Shown here: positions 55,627-64,000 of the stretch, in pieces | How the letters are laid out: each line of letters starts with the position of its first letter | Position numbering within the stretch: the first letter of the stretch is position 1 | Assembly (NCBI RefSeq): GCF_002305875.1 | Contig: NZ_CP022098.1 | Location: forward strand, 2,046,001-2,110,000 | Source: Cystobacter fuscus | GTDB taxonomy: Bacteria > Myxococcota > Myxococcia > Myxococcales > Myxococcaceae | Reading direction: 5' to 3' | Length of the DNA stretch: 64,000 nucleotides | Made by a program: the position numbers and the translations under genes | The notes under the pieces: generated by a model | Database searches by the model: none | What the model was told of the DNA's origin: nothing | What the model saw: the letters and a program-made list of their open reading frames with translations, nothing else

Positions 55627-57831
55627 ATGCCTCGTTCGTCCCCCCTCGCTTCCCGTGGCCGCGGGATGCTCCTCCTGGCCGCCTTCCTGTGCTCCACTTC
55701 CGCCCTCGCGCACGAGGTCCCCGAAGAGGAGGAGGCCCCACCGGAGTGGACCCAATCCCTCACCCTGGAGGAGTTGCTGCGGGTGGAGCTGTCCACTCCC
55801 TCCAAACGTCTCCAGCAGGCGAGGGAGGCTCCCGGCATGGCCTCGGTGGTGACGCGCGAGCAGATGCGCCGCTTCGGCTGGGAGACGATCGACGAGCTCC
55901 TCTTCAGCCAGCCCGGCTTCTTTCCCTCGCATGACTTCGAGCGCACCACGGTGGGCGCCCGTGGCCTCTGGGAGGGGTGGAACAACAACCACCTGCTGCT
56001 GCTGCTGGATGGCGTTCCCATGAACGACAGCGACCTGGCCACCGCGTTCACCTGGGAGATCACCCCGCTCTTCCTGGTCAAGAGCGTGGAGATCCTCCGG
56101 GGCCCCGCCTCTGCCCTGTATGGCTCCAGCGCCATCCATGGCGTCATCGCCCTCAACACGCTCTCCTCGTCCCATACCCTGGAGGATGACGAGCGGCTGG
56201 AGATCAACAACGAGGCCCGGTTGCGCGTCGGCAACCTGGGCACGGCGGTGGTGGACGCGGTGGCGGTCACCCGCTCCCGGCACCTCTCCGCGGTGGTTGG
56301 CTTCCAACACCAGCACACGGATGGGTTCTCCTATCTCTCCCATGACGGCTCGAGACGCACCGATGCCACGGGAGCGCTCCAGCGCTTTCTCGTGAACGAT
56401 CGCCGCGACAACTCGTACCTCTTCGTCAAGCTGGAGCCCTCGCGTGTCTTGCGCGGCCTGTCCCTGCAGTACCACCTGCAGGACTGGAACCACGGCACCG
56501 GCCACGGTTGGCGCCAGTGGGTGCCCGATATCGACGGCCCCATGCGGGACCGGCGGCACATCGCCGTGGCCAGCTACCGCTCGCGGCCGGGCAGCCCGTT
56601 GGCGCAGGAGTACGTCTTCAAGTACCAGCGGCGCGAGTACGACAGCCACGTGCGCTTCTATCCGAGCGGCGCCGAGGACGGGCGCTACCCCTATGGAGTG
56701 ACCGAGGTGCTCGAGACGGCGCTGGACGAACTCTTCGGGCGCGCCCAGCTCTCGGGCTCCCTGGGCGAGGGGCTCAGCCTGCTGGGCGGCGTGGAGTACT
56801 CCGCCACGCTGTATGGCGGGGACTCCGTGCACTACGCCACCGCCGACCTCTCCGACGAGTCGCCTTTCCCTCCCCCGGCTCCGGTGCGGCTCGGTCCCCT
56901 CTACGAGTCCATCCTCGGTGAGCCCCTGAGCAACGTGGGGGCCTATACCCAGCTCGCCTGGAACCGGTTGCTGTCGCTTCCCCTGTCACTGACCATGGGG
57001 CTGCGCTACGACTTGAAGTTCTTCCACTACCGCGACCTCGCGCAGCCCGGAACACCCAGCCGCTTCAAGTCCTATGAGCAGCTCAGCCCGCGGGTCGCGT
57101 TGGTGTTCACACCGAGTCCCGTGTTCAGCCTCAAGTTCCAGGGCGGCCGGGCCTTCCGGGCTCCCTCGCCCGGAGAGATCCTCGGTTCCAACACCTGGAT
57201 ACTGGACGCCAACGTCGAGAGGATGCGCCCCGAGCAGGTCACCACCTTCGAGCTCGACGCCGACTGGAGCATCAGCCAGCACCTGAGCTGGCGCAGCACC
57301 TTGTTCCACTCGCGCTACGAGAACCTCATCGCCTTCTCCGCCGGGAACGTGATGGACAACCTCCTGTCCCAGACGAACGTGGGCGTGGAGTCCGAGTTCC
57401 TGGTGGAGGTGGACCTGGGAGGGATGGGCCGCCTGTCGGCCTTCGGCAACTACACCTACGTGCACCTGCTCGAGGGGGTGGGCCGGGCAGGGGACCTCGC
57501 CTGGGCGCCCGCGCATCTGGCCAAGGCGGGGGCGAGCTACCAACGCGAGCACTTCAGTCTCGCGCTCCAGGGTCGCTACCAGGGCAGCGTGCTGCGCCGC
57601 GAGGAGGACAGCGTGGAGCCCTTGTTCCGCTCCCTGCGCCCGGAGCAGGTGCCCGCCTGGTTCCGGCTCGATGCCAACGTGCGCTATCAAATCACCTCCT
57701 GGGCCGCCGCCGAGCTCAAGGTGTCCAACCTGTTGGACACGGAGAGCTACCTCGTGAGACCGCACGACTATCCCTTCGACTACCGCATGGAGGGCCGGCG
57801 CGTCTTCGTGACCCTGGAGGCCAACCTCTGA
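55627..57831 (+). CDS. TonB-dependent receptor
   Basis: A 734-residue outer-membrane protein with a signal peptide (GMLLLAAFLCSTSALAHE). The plug domain has LEELLRVELSTPSKRLQQAR..., RRFGWETIDELLFSQPGFFP and VEILRGPASALYGSSAIHGV, typical for this family. The beta-barrel follows with many aromatic turns and ends in ...RRVFVTLEANL, a suitable C-terminal strand. It starts 6 bp after the kinase gene in the same operon. Ligand unknown (metal chelate, sugar or peptide). Confidence 0.9.
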   Translation: MPRSSPLASRGRGMLLLAAFLCSTSALAHEVPEEEEAPPEWTQSLTLEELLRVELSTPSKRLQQAREAPGMASVVTREQMRRFGWETIDELLFSQPGFFPSHDFERTTVGARGLWEGWNNNHLLLLLDGVPMNDSDLATAFTWEITPLFLVKSVEILRGPASALYGSSAIHGVIALNTLSSSHTLEDDERLEINNEARLRVGNLGTAVVDAVAVTRSRHLSAVVGFQHQHTDGFSYLSHDGSRRTDATGALQRFLVNDRRDNSYLFVKLEPSRVLRGLSLQYHLQDWNHGTGHGWRQWVPDIDGPMRDRRHIAVASYRSRPGSPLAQEYVFKYQRREYDSHVRFYPSGAEDGRYPYGVTEVLETALDELFGRAQLSGSLGEGLSLLGGVEYSATLYGGDSVHYATADLSDESPFPPPAPVRLGPLYESILGEPLSNVGAYTQLAWNRLLSLPLSLTMGLRYDLKFFHYRDLAQPGTPSRFKSYEQLSPRVALVFTPSPVFSLKFQGGRAFRAPSPGEILGSNTWILDANVERMRPEQVTTFELDADWSISQHLSWRSTLFHSRYENLIAFSAGNVMDNLLSQTNVGVESEFLVEVDLGGMGRLSAFGNYTYVHLLEGVGRAGDLAWAPAHLAKAGASYQREHFSLALQGRYQGSVLRREEDSVEPLFRSLRPEQVPAWFRLDANVRYQITSWAAAELKVSNLLDTESYLVRPHDYPFDYRMEGRRVFVTLEANL

Positions 57832-57931
57832 GGGCACTCGTCGGGCCCCTGGGTGCTTCGGCTCGGCATCGGGGGCGTCCTCATGGTAACGGGTGTCCCG
57901 CTGACCCTGAAACGAGGAGAGACGGCGGGAG

Positions 57932-59206
57932 ATGAGCCTGGACAAGCGCGCACGGGCCCTGGGCCAATGGCTCGTGCTGGGCTCCCTGGTGGGCCTCGTG
58001 TGTGGTGTGGCCTCGGCGATCTTCCTCTTCCTCCTGGAAGAAGCCACGCACTGGCGCATCCGCCACGAGGTCATCGTCTACTTCCTGCCGCTGGCGGGCC
58101 TGGTCATCGGTGCCCTCTACGGCCGGTGGGGCGCGTCCATCCGAGGGGGCAACAACCTCGTCATCGACACCATGCACGAGGGGGGAGAGCGCATTCCCGC
58201 GCGCATGGCCCCCATGGTGTTGCTGGGCACGGTGCTCACCCACCTCTTTGGCGGTAGCGCGGGCCGCGAGGGCACCGCCGTGCAGATGGGCGCGAGTCTC
58301 GCCGACGGCGTGGCCCACCGCCTCCAGGTCTCGCCCGTGACGCGCCGGCAATTGCTCGCCGCCGGAATCGCCGGAGGCTTCGGCTCCGTCTTCGGCACCC
58401 CCATCGCGGGCACCGTCTTCGGCCTCGAGGTCGTCAGCGTGGGCCGCCTCAACTACGAGGCGCTCGTCCCCGCGCTGGTGGCCGCCCTGGTGGGCGACTT
58501 CGTCACGCGCTCGCTGGGCATCCGCCACACGGTCTACCCGGCGGCGTCCTCCCTCGCGCTCTCGCCGGGCGTCATGGGCAAGTGGCTCGTCTTTGGCGCG
58601 GCGGTGGCGGTGGTGGCCGTGGTGTTCGTGGAGGGTGTGCACTTCCTCAAGAAGCGGCTGGAGAAGGTCGTCCCGTCGCTCGCGCCGCGCATGGCCCTGG
58701 GCGGCGCGCTCGTGGTGGTGCTCTGGAAGGTGGTGGGCACGAGCGACTACCTCGGCCTGAGCGTGCCCCTCATGCAGCGGGCCTTCGTGGACCCCTCGCT
58801 GCCGCCCGAGACCTTCGCCCTCAAGTTGCTCTTCACCGTCCTCACGCTCGGTACGGGTTTCCTGGGCGGCGAGGTGACGCCGCTGTTCGTCGTGGGCGCG
58901 GCGCTCGGCAATCTGCTGGCGCGCCTGCTGGGCCTGCCGTTGGAGCTGGCCGCGGGCGTGGGGCTCGCCGCGCTCTTCGGAGCCGCCGCCAACACGCCCC
59001 TGGCGCTGTCCCTCATGGCGGTGGAGTTGCTCGGCGCGGGCGTGCTGCCCCACGTGGTCATCGTCACCGTCACCGCGTACCTGCTCACGGGACAGCGGGG
59101 CATCTACCCGGCGCAGCGCATCGCCCAGCCCAAGCACGGAGGTTCGCTGCTGGAGCGGCTGCTGCCCCTGCGCGAGCTGGACGACGAGCGCTCCCGCCGG
59201 CCCTGA
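57932..59206 (+). CDS. CLC-family chloride channel / antiporter
   Basis: A 424-residue protein with about ten to twelve spans. Conserved CLC parts are GGNNLVIDTMHEGG, the GREGTAVQMGA loop, GGFGSVFGTPIAGTVFGLEV and the late GGEVTPLFVVGAALGN. GREGT is close to the GREGP motif. The classical GSGIP loop is replaced by GGNN, so ion choice (chloride or fluoride) cannot be told. GGGAG precedes ATG. It stands as a single gene. Confidence 0.88.
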   Translation: MSLDKRARALGQWLVLGSLVGLVCGVASAIFLFLLEEATHWRIRHEVIVYFLPLAGLVIGALYGRWGASIRGGNNLVIDTMHEGGERIPARMAPMVLLGTVLTHLFGGSAGREGTAVQMGASLADGVAHRLQVSPVTRRQLLAAGIAGGFGSVFGTPIAGTVFGLEVVSVGRLNYEALVPALVAALVGDFVTRSLGIRHTVYPAASSLALSPGVMGKWLVFGAAVAVVAVVFVEGVHFLKKRLEKVVPSLAPRMALGGALVVVLWKVVGTSDYLGLSVPLMQRAFVDPSLPPETFALKLLFTVLTLGTGFLGGEVTPLFVVGAALGNLLARLLGLPLELAAGVGLAALFGAAANTPLALSLMAVELLGAGVLPHVVIVTVTAYLLTGQRGIYPAQRIAQPKHGGSLLERLLPLRELDDERSRRP

Positions 59207-59497
59207 TTCCGTCTTGCCCGAGGAAGAACGCCGCCAGCGCCAGATCGCATGCGCCCTGGCTCTCGGACAGCCCGCGCACGGTGGTGAGCAGGTCCACCGT
59301 CTTGGGGGCGCACGGGGAGTGTGGGGCGCACCGCCCATTCACATCGCCAGACGCGGCTCCCCCGGGTGCCCTCCTGCTCGCCGCTTCCGCTCCTGGCCGG
59401 GCGCTCTCCGGGGGGCGTGTTCAGGCCCCTTCGGCCCTGGCACGAGGCACCTGGAGGGTACTTGCTCGTCCCAGGCGGACACGTCACGCTCCGGCGG

Positions 59498-61063
59498 ATG
59501 GGTCCCGAGCAGCCACCTCCCGAGCAGCCCTCCGACCCGATGCGGGACACGGAGGTGGCACCCCGGGAACTCCCGGACGGGAGCACTCCGGGAGTGGAGC
59601 GGGTACGTCTGGTGGAGCAGACCCTGGCGGATTGGCGGGAGATCATCCGCCGCGATGACGCCCTCGCCGGGGACGGCGATGCCGCCGAGTCGGTGGTCTT
59701 CCTGGCGCGGATGGGGCAGCTGCTCAAGGCGGAGGGGCGCTGGGAGGAGGCGCGCGGCTGTCACGAGGAGTTTCTCCGGCGCATGCGCGGGAGCGAGGAG
59801 CGCTGGGAGTCCGACATCGCGAGCGCGCTCCTGGAGCTGGGGGAGATCGCCGAGCAGCAGGGACGGCGGGAAGACGCCTGGGGTCATTACGAGGAGGTGG
59901 TCCATCGCTTCGGCTCGACGCAGGGGCCGCCGCCGTACGACGCGGTGCCGGCCGCGCAATACCGGATGGGCTGGCTGCTGTGCTTCCAGGGCCGGTTCGA
60001 CCGGGCCCGTGCCTCCTTCAAGGAGATGATGCTGCGCTATGGCCAGGCCCCCGAGGACTGGCTGCGGGTGCAGGCCGTCCAGGCGCATCGGGGGCTGGCG
60101 CATGTCTTCCACTCGGAGGGCCGCGTGGAGGAGGCCCTGGCCAGCCTCGTCGAGCTGTCGCGGCGCCATGGTGACTCGACGGACACCGCCACGCGGGGCG
60201 TGGTGCTCCGGGCGCTCTTCGATCTCGGGTGGATGTATCAATCCTCGCGGGACGCCGCACGGGCGCGGGCCCACTACGAGGAGGTGCTGCGCGGGTGCGC
60301 CGAGCTGCCCATGTACTCGCTCGATGAGGAGATGATCGCCGACACCCACCAGGGTCTGGCGCTCCTGGACTGGAACGAGGGACGGTGGGCGGAGAGCGAG
60401 TCCCATTTCCAGGAGGCGCTGCGCCGCTATGTCGCGCTTCCCGCCCCCCGGTGCCGGGAGCAGCACTGCCGCGCGCTCACCAACCTGGGTTGGTTCTACG
60501 TGAAGCAGGATCGCTTCGAGGAGGCCCACCGGTGTCTGCACGAGGTGGTGGAGCGCTACGGGGAGTCGTCCGAGCCGACCATCCAGGAGCAGGTGGCCCG
60601 GGCGCTGCGCACGCGGGGCCATGCGCTCGGCATGCGGGGGCTCGCCGAGCAGTCCCAGGTGCTCTACGCGGAGCTGGTGCGCCGGTTCGGCGAGTCGACC
60701 GACGCGGCCGTCCTCCAGGAAGTGGCCGTGGGGCTCAACCAGGCGGGCCGGATGTGGATCGGCGAGGCCAGGCAGTGCTGGAAGCGGGGCGCCACCAGCG
60801 CCGTGGCGGACTGTCTGCGCCACGCCCAGGAGATGCTGGAGGCGTCGCTGCGGCGCGCACCGCGCGAGCCCATCGTCCGGGGCAACCTGGCCTACCTCGC
60901 CTTCCTCGAGGGCCGGTGGGAAGAGGCCCACGCGCGGCTCGAGGAGTTGGTGCGCGAGGGGGGGGAGGGGGTGCGTCAGGCCCTGCTCGACGAGGTCCGG
61001 GAGCACACCTTCTACCTGGACGAGAAGTGGTTCGAGCTCGTGCGCAAGCTCGCTCCGGGGTAG
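59498..61063 (+). CDS. Tetratricopeptide-repeat protein
   Basis: A 521-residue soluble protein from the ATG at 59498; an ATG at 59321 would add 59 residues of non-TPR sequence and is less likely. From about residue 70 on it is made of TPR-like helix pairs (EEARGCHEEFLRRM, DAWGHYEEVVHRFG, ARASFKEMMLRYG, ARAHYEEVLRGC, EEAHRCLHEVVERYG), at least nine repeats. Such proteins are scaffolds. No partner is indicated by neighbours. Confidence 0.75.
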   Translation: MGPEQPPPEQPSDPMRDTEVAPRELPDGSTPGVERVRLVEQTLADWREIIRRDDALAGDGDAAESVVFLARMGQLLKAEGRWEEARGCHEEFLRRMRGSEERWESDIASALLELGEIAEQQGRREDAWGHYEEVVHRFGSTQGPPPYDAVPAAQYRMGWLLCFQGRFDRARASFKEMMLRYGQAPEDWLRVQAVQAHRGLAHVFHSEGRVEEALASLVELSRRHGDSTDTATRGVVLRALFDLGWMYQSSRDAARARAHYEEVLRGCAELPMYSLDEEMIADTHQGLALLDWNEGRWAESESHFQEALRRYVALPAPRCREQHCRALTNLGWFYVKQDRFEEAHRCLHEVVERYGESSEPTIQEQVARALRTRGHALGMRGLAEQSQVLYAELVRRFGESTDAAVLQEVAVGLNQAGRMWIGEARQCWKRGATSAVADCLRHAQEMLEASLRRAPREPIVRGNLAYLAFLEGRWEEAHARLEELVREGGEGVRQALLDEVREHTFYLDEKWFELVRKLAPG

Positions 61064-61197
61064 CTCGGCGCGGCGGGCTCGGGAGGCCGGTGAGCCCCTG
61101 GCTGGGACTTCACGTCCGGGCCCGCTTGCACCCGGGGTTTCTCCCGGGCCGGGTTTGGGGCGCGCACGGGCGTTGGAGGCTCGGATAGACTCCCGCC

Positions 61198-62214
61198 ATG
61201 AATCACGAGACGAAGTTCCAGAGCCGTTCGCGCCTGTCCCTCCACCGCGCGTTGCTGTCCCTGTCACTCACTGGCGCCGCGGCCTTTTCCACGCTGTCGC
61301 CTGGGGTGGCGGACGCGGCACCGCCCGCGCAGCAGCAGAGCCAGGTGCCCGGCTACTACCGCATGCGGGTCGGGGCGTTCGAGGTCACCGCGCTCTACGA
61401 CGGTTTCATCCCGATCGATCTGAAGATGTACAAGGGCGCGAGCGCCAAGGACATGGACAAGCTGTACGAGCGGATGTTCCTCCCGAACCCCGCGCTGGGT
61501 GCGGTCAATGCCTTCCTGGTGCACACGGGCGAGCAGTTGATCCTGGTGGATACCGGCACGGCCACGGCTTTCGGTCCCACCCTGGGCGCCATCCCGGGCA
61601 ACCTCCGCGCCTCGGGGTACGATCCCGCGCAGGTGGACCTGGTGCTGCTGACCCACCTGCACCCGGACCATGCCCGGGGGTTGCTCACCCCCGAGGGTCA
61701 GCCCCTCTTCCCCAACGCCGTGGTGCGGGCCGCCCAGGAGGACGCGGACTACTGGCTGGATGAGAAGCGGGCCAACGAGGCGCCCGAGGCCGCCAGGCCC
61801 ATGTTCCAGATGGCCCGCGAGGCGGTCGCGCCCTACGTGGCCGCGGGCCGGTTCAAGCCCTTCAAGCCGGGCGAGGTGCTGGCCACGGGCGTCTCCGTCG
61901 CTCCCGCCCCGGGACACACCCCCGGCCACAGCGGCTACCTGTTCACCTCCAAGGAGCAGAGCCTGCTGGTCTGGGGCGACATCGTGCACAACGTCGCGCT
62001 CCAGTTCCCCAGGCCCGAGATCGCCGTCGAGTTCGACGTCGACAGCCCCAAGGCGATCGCCACCCGCAAGCGGCTGTTCGCCGAGGCGGCCAAGAGCAAG
62101 CACTGGATCGCCGGTGCCCACCTGCCGTTCCCCGGCCTGGGCCATGTGCGCGCCGAGGGCAAGGGCTACACCTGGGTGCCCGCGCAGTTCGGTCCCGTCC
62201 AGTCCACCCCATGA
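61198..62214 (+). CDS. Exported MBL-fold metallohydrolase
   Basis: A 338-residue protein. A Sec/Tat-like signal (LHRALLSLSLTGAAAFSTL) precedes the MBL fold. The metal motif is THLHPDHARGL (HxHxDH), with His in APGHTPGHSGY, Asp in LVWGDIVHN and the final His in IAGAHLPFPG. It is nearest to the lactonase / organophosphate hydrolase group, which open lactone or ester bonds. The stop overlaps the ATG of the next gene (ATGA), so both are made together. Confidence 0.85.
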   Translation: MNHETKFQSRSRLSLHRALLSLSLTGAAAFSTLSPGVADAAPPAQQQSQVPGYYRMRVGAFEVTALYDGFIPIDLKMYKGASAKDMDKLYERMFLPNPALGAVNAFLVHTGEQLILVDTGTATAFGPTLGAIPGNLRASGYDPAQVDLVLLTHLHPDHARGLLTPEGQPLFPNAVVRAAQEDADYWLDEKRANEAPEAARPMFQMAREAVAPYVAAGRFKPFKPGEVLATGVSVAPAPGHTPGHSGYLFTSKEQSLLVWGDIVHNVALQFPRPEIAVEFDVDSPKAIATRKRLFAEAAKSKHWIAGAHLPFPGLGHVRAEGKGYTWVPAQFGPVQSTP

Positions 62215-63566
62215 GCACTTCCACTCCCGAGGCACGCCAGACGTGCATCCGTGACTGTCACGCCCTCGTTCCGGGCGCCAACGGCATGCTTACCCTCGCG
62301 CGCCATCAGGACATCCTGATCCAGGGCTCGCGGATCTCGGAGATCCGCCCCACCGGAGCACCGCTGGCGCCCGGGGTGGAGGTGCTCGAGGGCCAGCGGA
62401 TGATCGCCATGCCCGGGCTCATCAACACCCATGCGCACGTGTCCATGGTCATCTTCCGCGGACTGGCCGAGGACGTGTCCATCGAGCGGTGGTTCAACGA
62501 CTTCATCTGGCCCCTGGAGAACAACCTCACCGACGCGGACGTGTACTGGGGCGCGATGCTCGGCCTCATCGAGATGATCGAGGGCGGCATCACCACCGTG
62601 GCCGATCACTACTTCTCCATGGACGAGGTGGCCCGGGCCGTCGAGGGCGCGGGGACGCGGGCGCATCTGGGGTGGACGGCGTTCTCCAGCCGGGGCTACC
62701 AGGAACTCGCGCGGACCGCCTCCTTCGCGGAGCGCTGGAAGGGCGGAGCGGAGGGGCGCATCACCACGTGCATGGCCCCCCACGCGCCCTATACCTGCGA
62801 TGACGGACTGCTGCGCGCGTGCGTGGGGCACGCCACCCGGCTCGGGGTGGGCATCCACATCCACGCCGCCGAGGACATGAACCAGACGCTCGCCAGCGTG
62901 AACCGGCGGGGCCACACGCCCATCCAGGTGCTCCAGGACACGGGCGTGCTCGGCGTGCCCACGCTCATCGCCCATGGCGGCGGCCTGCTGCCCCAGGACA
63001 TCGAGACGCTCGCTCGCCACCGTGCGCACGTGGGCATCGCCCATGCGCCCAAGACGTCGCTCAAGCTGGGCATGGGCCTGGCCCCCGTGCGCGCCCTGCG
63101 CAAGGCCGGCATCCCCGTGGGGCTGGCCACCGATGGCGCCGTGAGCAGCAACACGCTCGACCTCTTCGAGGCCCTGCGCCTGCTGGCGCTCACGCAGAAG
63201 CACGACGCGCTCGACTCCGAGGTCATGCCCCTCGCCGAGGTGCTCGACATCGCCACGCGGGGCAGCGCGGCCGCGCTGGGCATGGGGGATCGGCTCGGCA
63301 CGCTCGCGCCCGGCTACCAGGCCGACATCGTCCTCGTGGACACCCGTGGCACCCACTGGCAGCCGCTCCACGATCCGATGGCTGGCCTCGTCTACAGTGC
63401 CCGCGCCAGCGACGTGCACACCGTCATGGTGGATGGCCGGCTCCTCTTGCGCGACCGCCAGTTGCTCACGATCGACAAGGAGCGCGTCCTCGCCGAGGTG
63501 GCCAGCGGCATGGAGCGTCTGGCCCAGCGGGTGCCGGGCTCGCGCATCCAGCACTACCGGCCCTGA
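62211..63566 (+). CDS. Amidohydrolase, MtaD-like (adenosine-derivative deaminase)
   Basis: A 451-residue protein of the amidohydrolase superfamily. Metal and catalytic residues are visible: HxH in NTHAHVSM, His in MAPHAPYTC, His-Ala-Ala-Glu in IHAAED, His in LIAHGGGL and Asp in ATDGAVSSNTLDLF. This order fits the S-adenosylhomocysteine / methylthioadenosine deaminase (MtaD) and chlorohydrolase branch. It is cytoplasmic. It is translationally coupled to the MBL hydrolase, although one is exported and the other is not, so the shared pathway is unclear. Confidence 0.82.
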   Translation: MSTSTPEARQTCIRDCHALVPGANGMLTLARHQDILIQGSRISEIRPTGAPLAPGVEVLEGQRMIAMPGLINTHAHVSMVIFRGLAEDVSIERWFNDFIWPLENNLTDADVYWGAMLGLIEMIEGGITTVADHYFSMDEVARAVEGAGTRAHLGWTAFSSRGYQELARTASFAERWKGGAEGRITTCMAPHAPYTCDDGLLRACVGHATRLGVGIHIHAAEDMNQTLASVNRRGHTPIQVLQDTGVLGVPTLIAHGGGLLPQDIETLARHRAHVGIAHAPKTSLKLGMGLAPVRALRKAGIPVGLATDGAVSSNTLDLFEALRLLALTQKHDALDSEVMPLAEVLDIATRGSAAALGMGDRLGTLAPGYQADIVLVDTRGTHWQPLHDPMAGLVYSARASDVHTVMVDGRLLLRDRQLLTIDKERVLAEVASGMERLAQRVPGSRIQHYRP

Positions 63567-63573
63567 GCCGCCC

Positions 63574-64000
63574 ATGCCCCGTCTCCTCGCTCCCTCCCAG
63601 GCGTGGCTCTTCGGCCGTGGCGTGGACCTCGCCGTCTTCGCGGGCAGCGCGCTCGTGTCGGTGGGGCTCGTGCTCGCCGCGCCGGCTTTGGGGGCGGTGG
63701 GCGAGACGCCCCCGTGGGCCTGGGTGCTGCTCGTCGTCGGCGTGGACGTGGCCCACGTCTGGTCCACGCTCCTGCGCACCTACGCGGATGGGGAGGAGCT
63801 GCGCCGCCGGCCCGCCCTCTACACGGCGGCGCCGCTCGCCGCGTATCTGCTGGGCGTGTTCGCCTGGAGCCAGTCCCCCGGTCTCTTCTGGCGCCTCTTC
63901 GCGTACACCGCCCTGTTCCACTTCATCCGCCAGCAGTACGGCTGGGTGGCCCTCTACGGGCGCAAGGCCCGTGCCTCCTCCACCGAGCGCGCCCTCGATG
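63574..64000 (+). CDS. Multi-span membrane protein, cut by window end
   Basis: The first 142 residues. Hydrophobic segments (LAVFAGSALVSVGLVLAAPAL; WAWVLLVVGVDVAHVWSTLL; AAPLAAYLLGVFAWS; LFAYTALFHFIRQQYGW) alternate with basic loops. It starts 7 bp after the deaminase gene, so it may share its transcript. The His-containing spans (DVAHVWST, FHFIRQQYG) are notable. The family is not identified. Confidence 0.7.
   Translation, partial: MPRLLAPSQAWLFGRGVDLAVFAGSALVSVGLVLAAPALGAVGETPPWAWVLLVVGVDVAHVWSTLLRTYADGEELRRRPALYTAAPLAAYLLGVFAWSQSPGLFWRLFAYTALFHFIRQQYGWVALYGRKARASSTERALD

Overview
The window is GC-rich DNA from a myxobacterium, most likely of the Cystobacter/Archangium group. This rests on gene families I know mainly from that order: a SitA-like toxin with a DUF7336-type partner, a TIGR02996 protein, Imm_11 (DUF1629) and Imm26-like immunity proteins, a YfiR / hybrid kinase / TonB-receptor operon, and secreted proteins with a C-terminal Cys domain. 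The genus is inference; there is no rRNA or complete tRNA. The flanks (1-7.3 kb and 49-64 kb) read as ordinary chromosome with intact genes. The middle (7.4-48 kb) is an accessory zone full of gene fragments, duplicated scraps and mobile DNA.

Region by region. 1-7.3 kb: a toxin/immunity pair, a very large GH65 lipoprotein that looks foreign, and a TIGR02996 protein. 7.4-21.3 kb: a Y1-type (REP-associated) transposase gene split by a 12.8-kb provirus. The provirus is bounded by an 8-bp direct repeat and carries a tyrosine integrase at one end. It has a large set of closely packed minus-strand genes: a likely packaging ATPase, a likely double-jelly-roll capsid protein, many small single-span membrane proteins and a GH19 lysozyme. 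A divergent excisionase-like gene and a serine recombinase sit in the middle. I read it as an integrated tailless, internal-membrane virus (tectivirus/corticovirus-like). No portal, terminase, tail or replication protein is recognisable. 21.3-25.3 kb: a secreted protein, a Cys-domain membrane protein and an S33 hydrolase among fragments (TetR, UvrB).

25.7-39 kb holds what I consider the most novel feature. There are three cassettes, each with the same ~100-bp leader, then a tiny secreted peptide gene with a near-identical signal peptide and a variable, mostly Cys-rich mature part, then on the same strand a large protein that looks like a type III or host-directed effector: an M91-like zinc protease, a YopT-like C58 cysteine protease, and a protein with a motif like that of plant IQM proteins. 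A fourth effector, a second C58 protease, has an Imm_11 gene upstream instead. All four share an RR-(x)-x-[SN]-VYG motif just before the catalytic region. A serine-recombinase/DUF5372 element (28.0-30.7 kb), an epoxide hydrolase and REP-like repeats lie between the cassettes.

39.4-48.9 kb: mosaic duplications, an aquaporin, a broken P450, a DUF1295 protein, and a polymorphic toxin whose C-terminus is interrupted by a complete ISL3-family element (TSD GAAAATCC) but can be rebuilt in frame, with a pentapeptide-repeat candidate immunity gene overlapping its end. Then come a truncated patatin duplicate and a SitA-like lipoprotein toxin frameshifted at a G7 tract with an Imm26-like partner. 49-64 kb: the full-length patatin, a YfiR-kinase-TonB receptor operon, a CLC channel, a TPR protein, an MBL hydrolase overlapping an MtaD-like deaminase, and a membrane protein cut by the window end.
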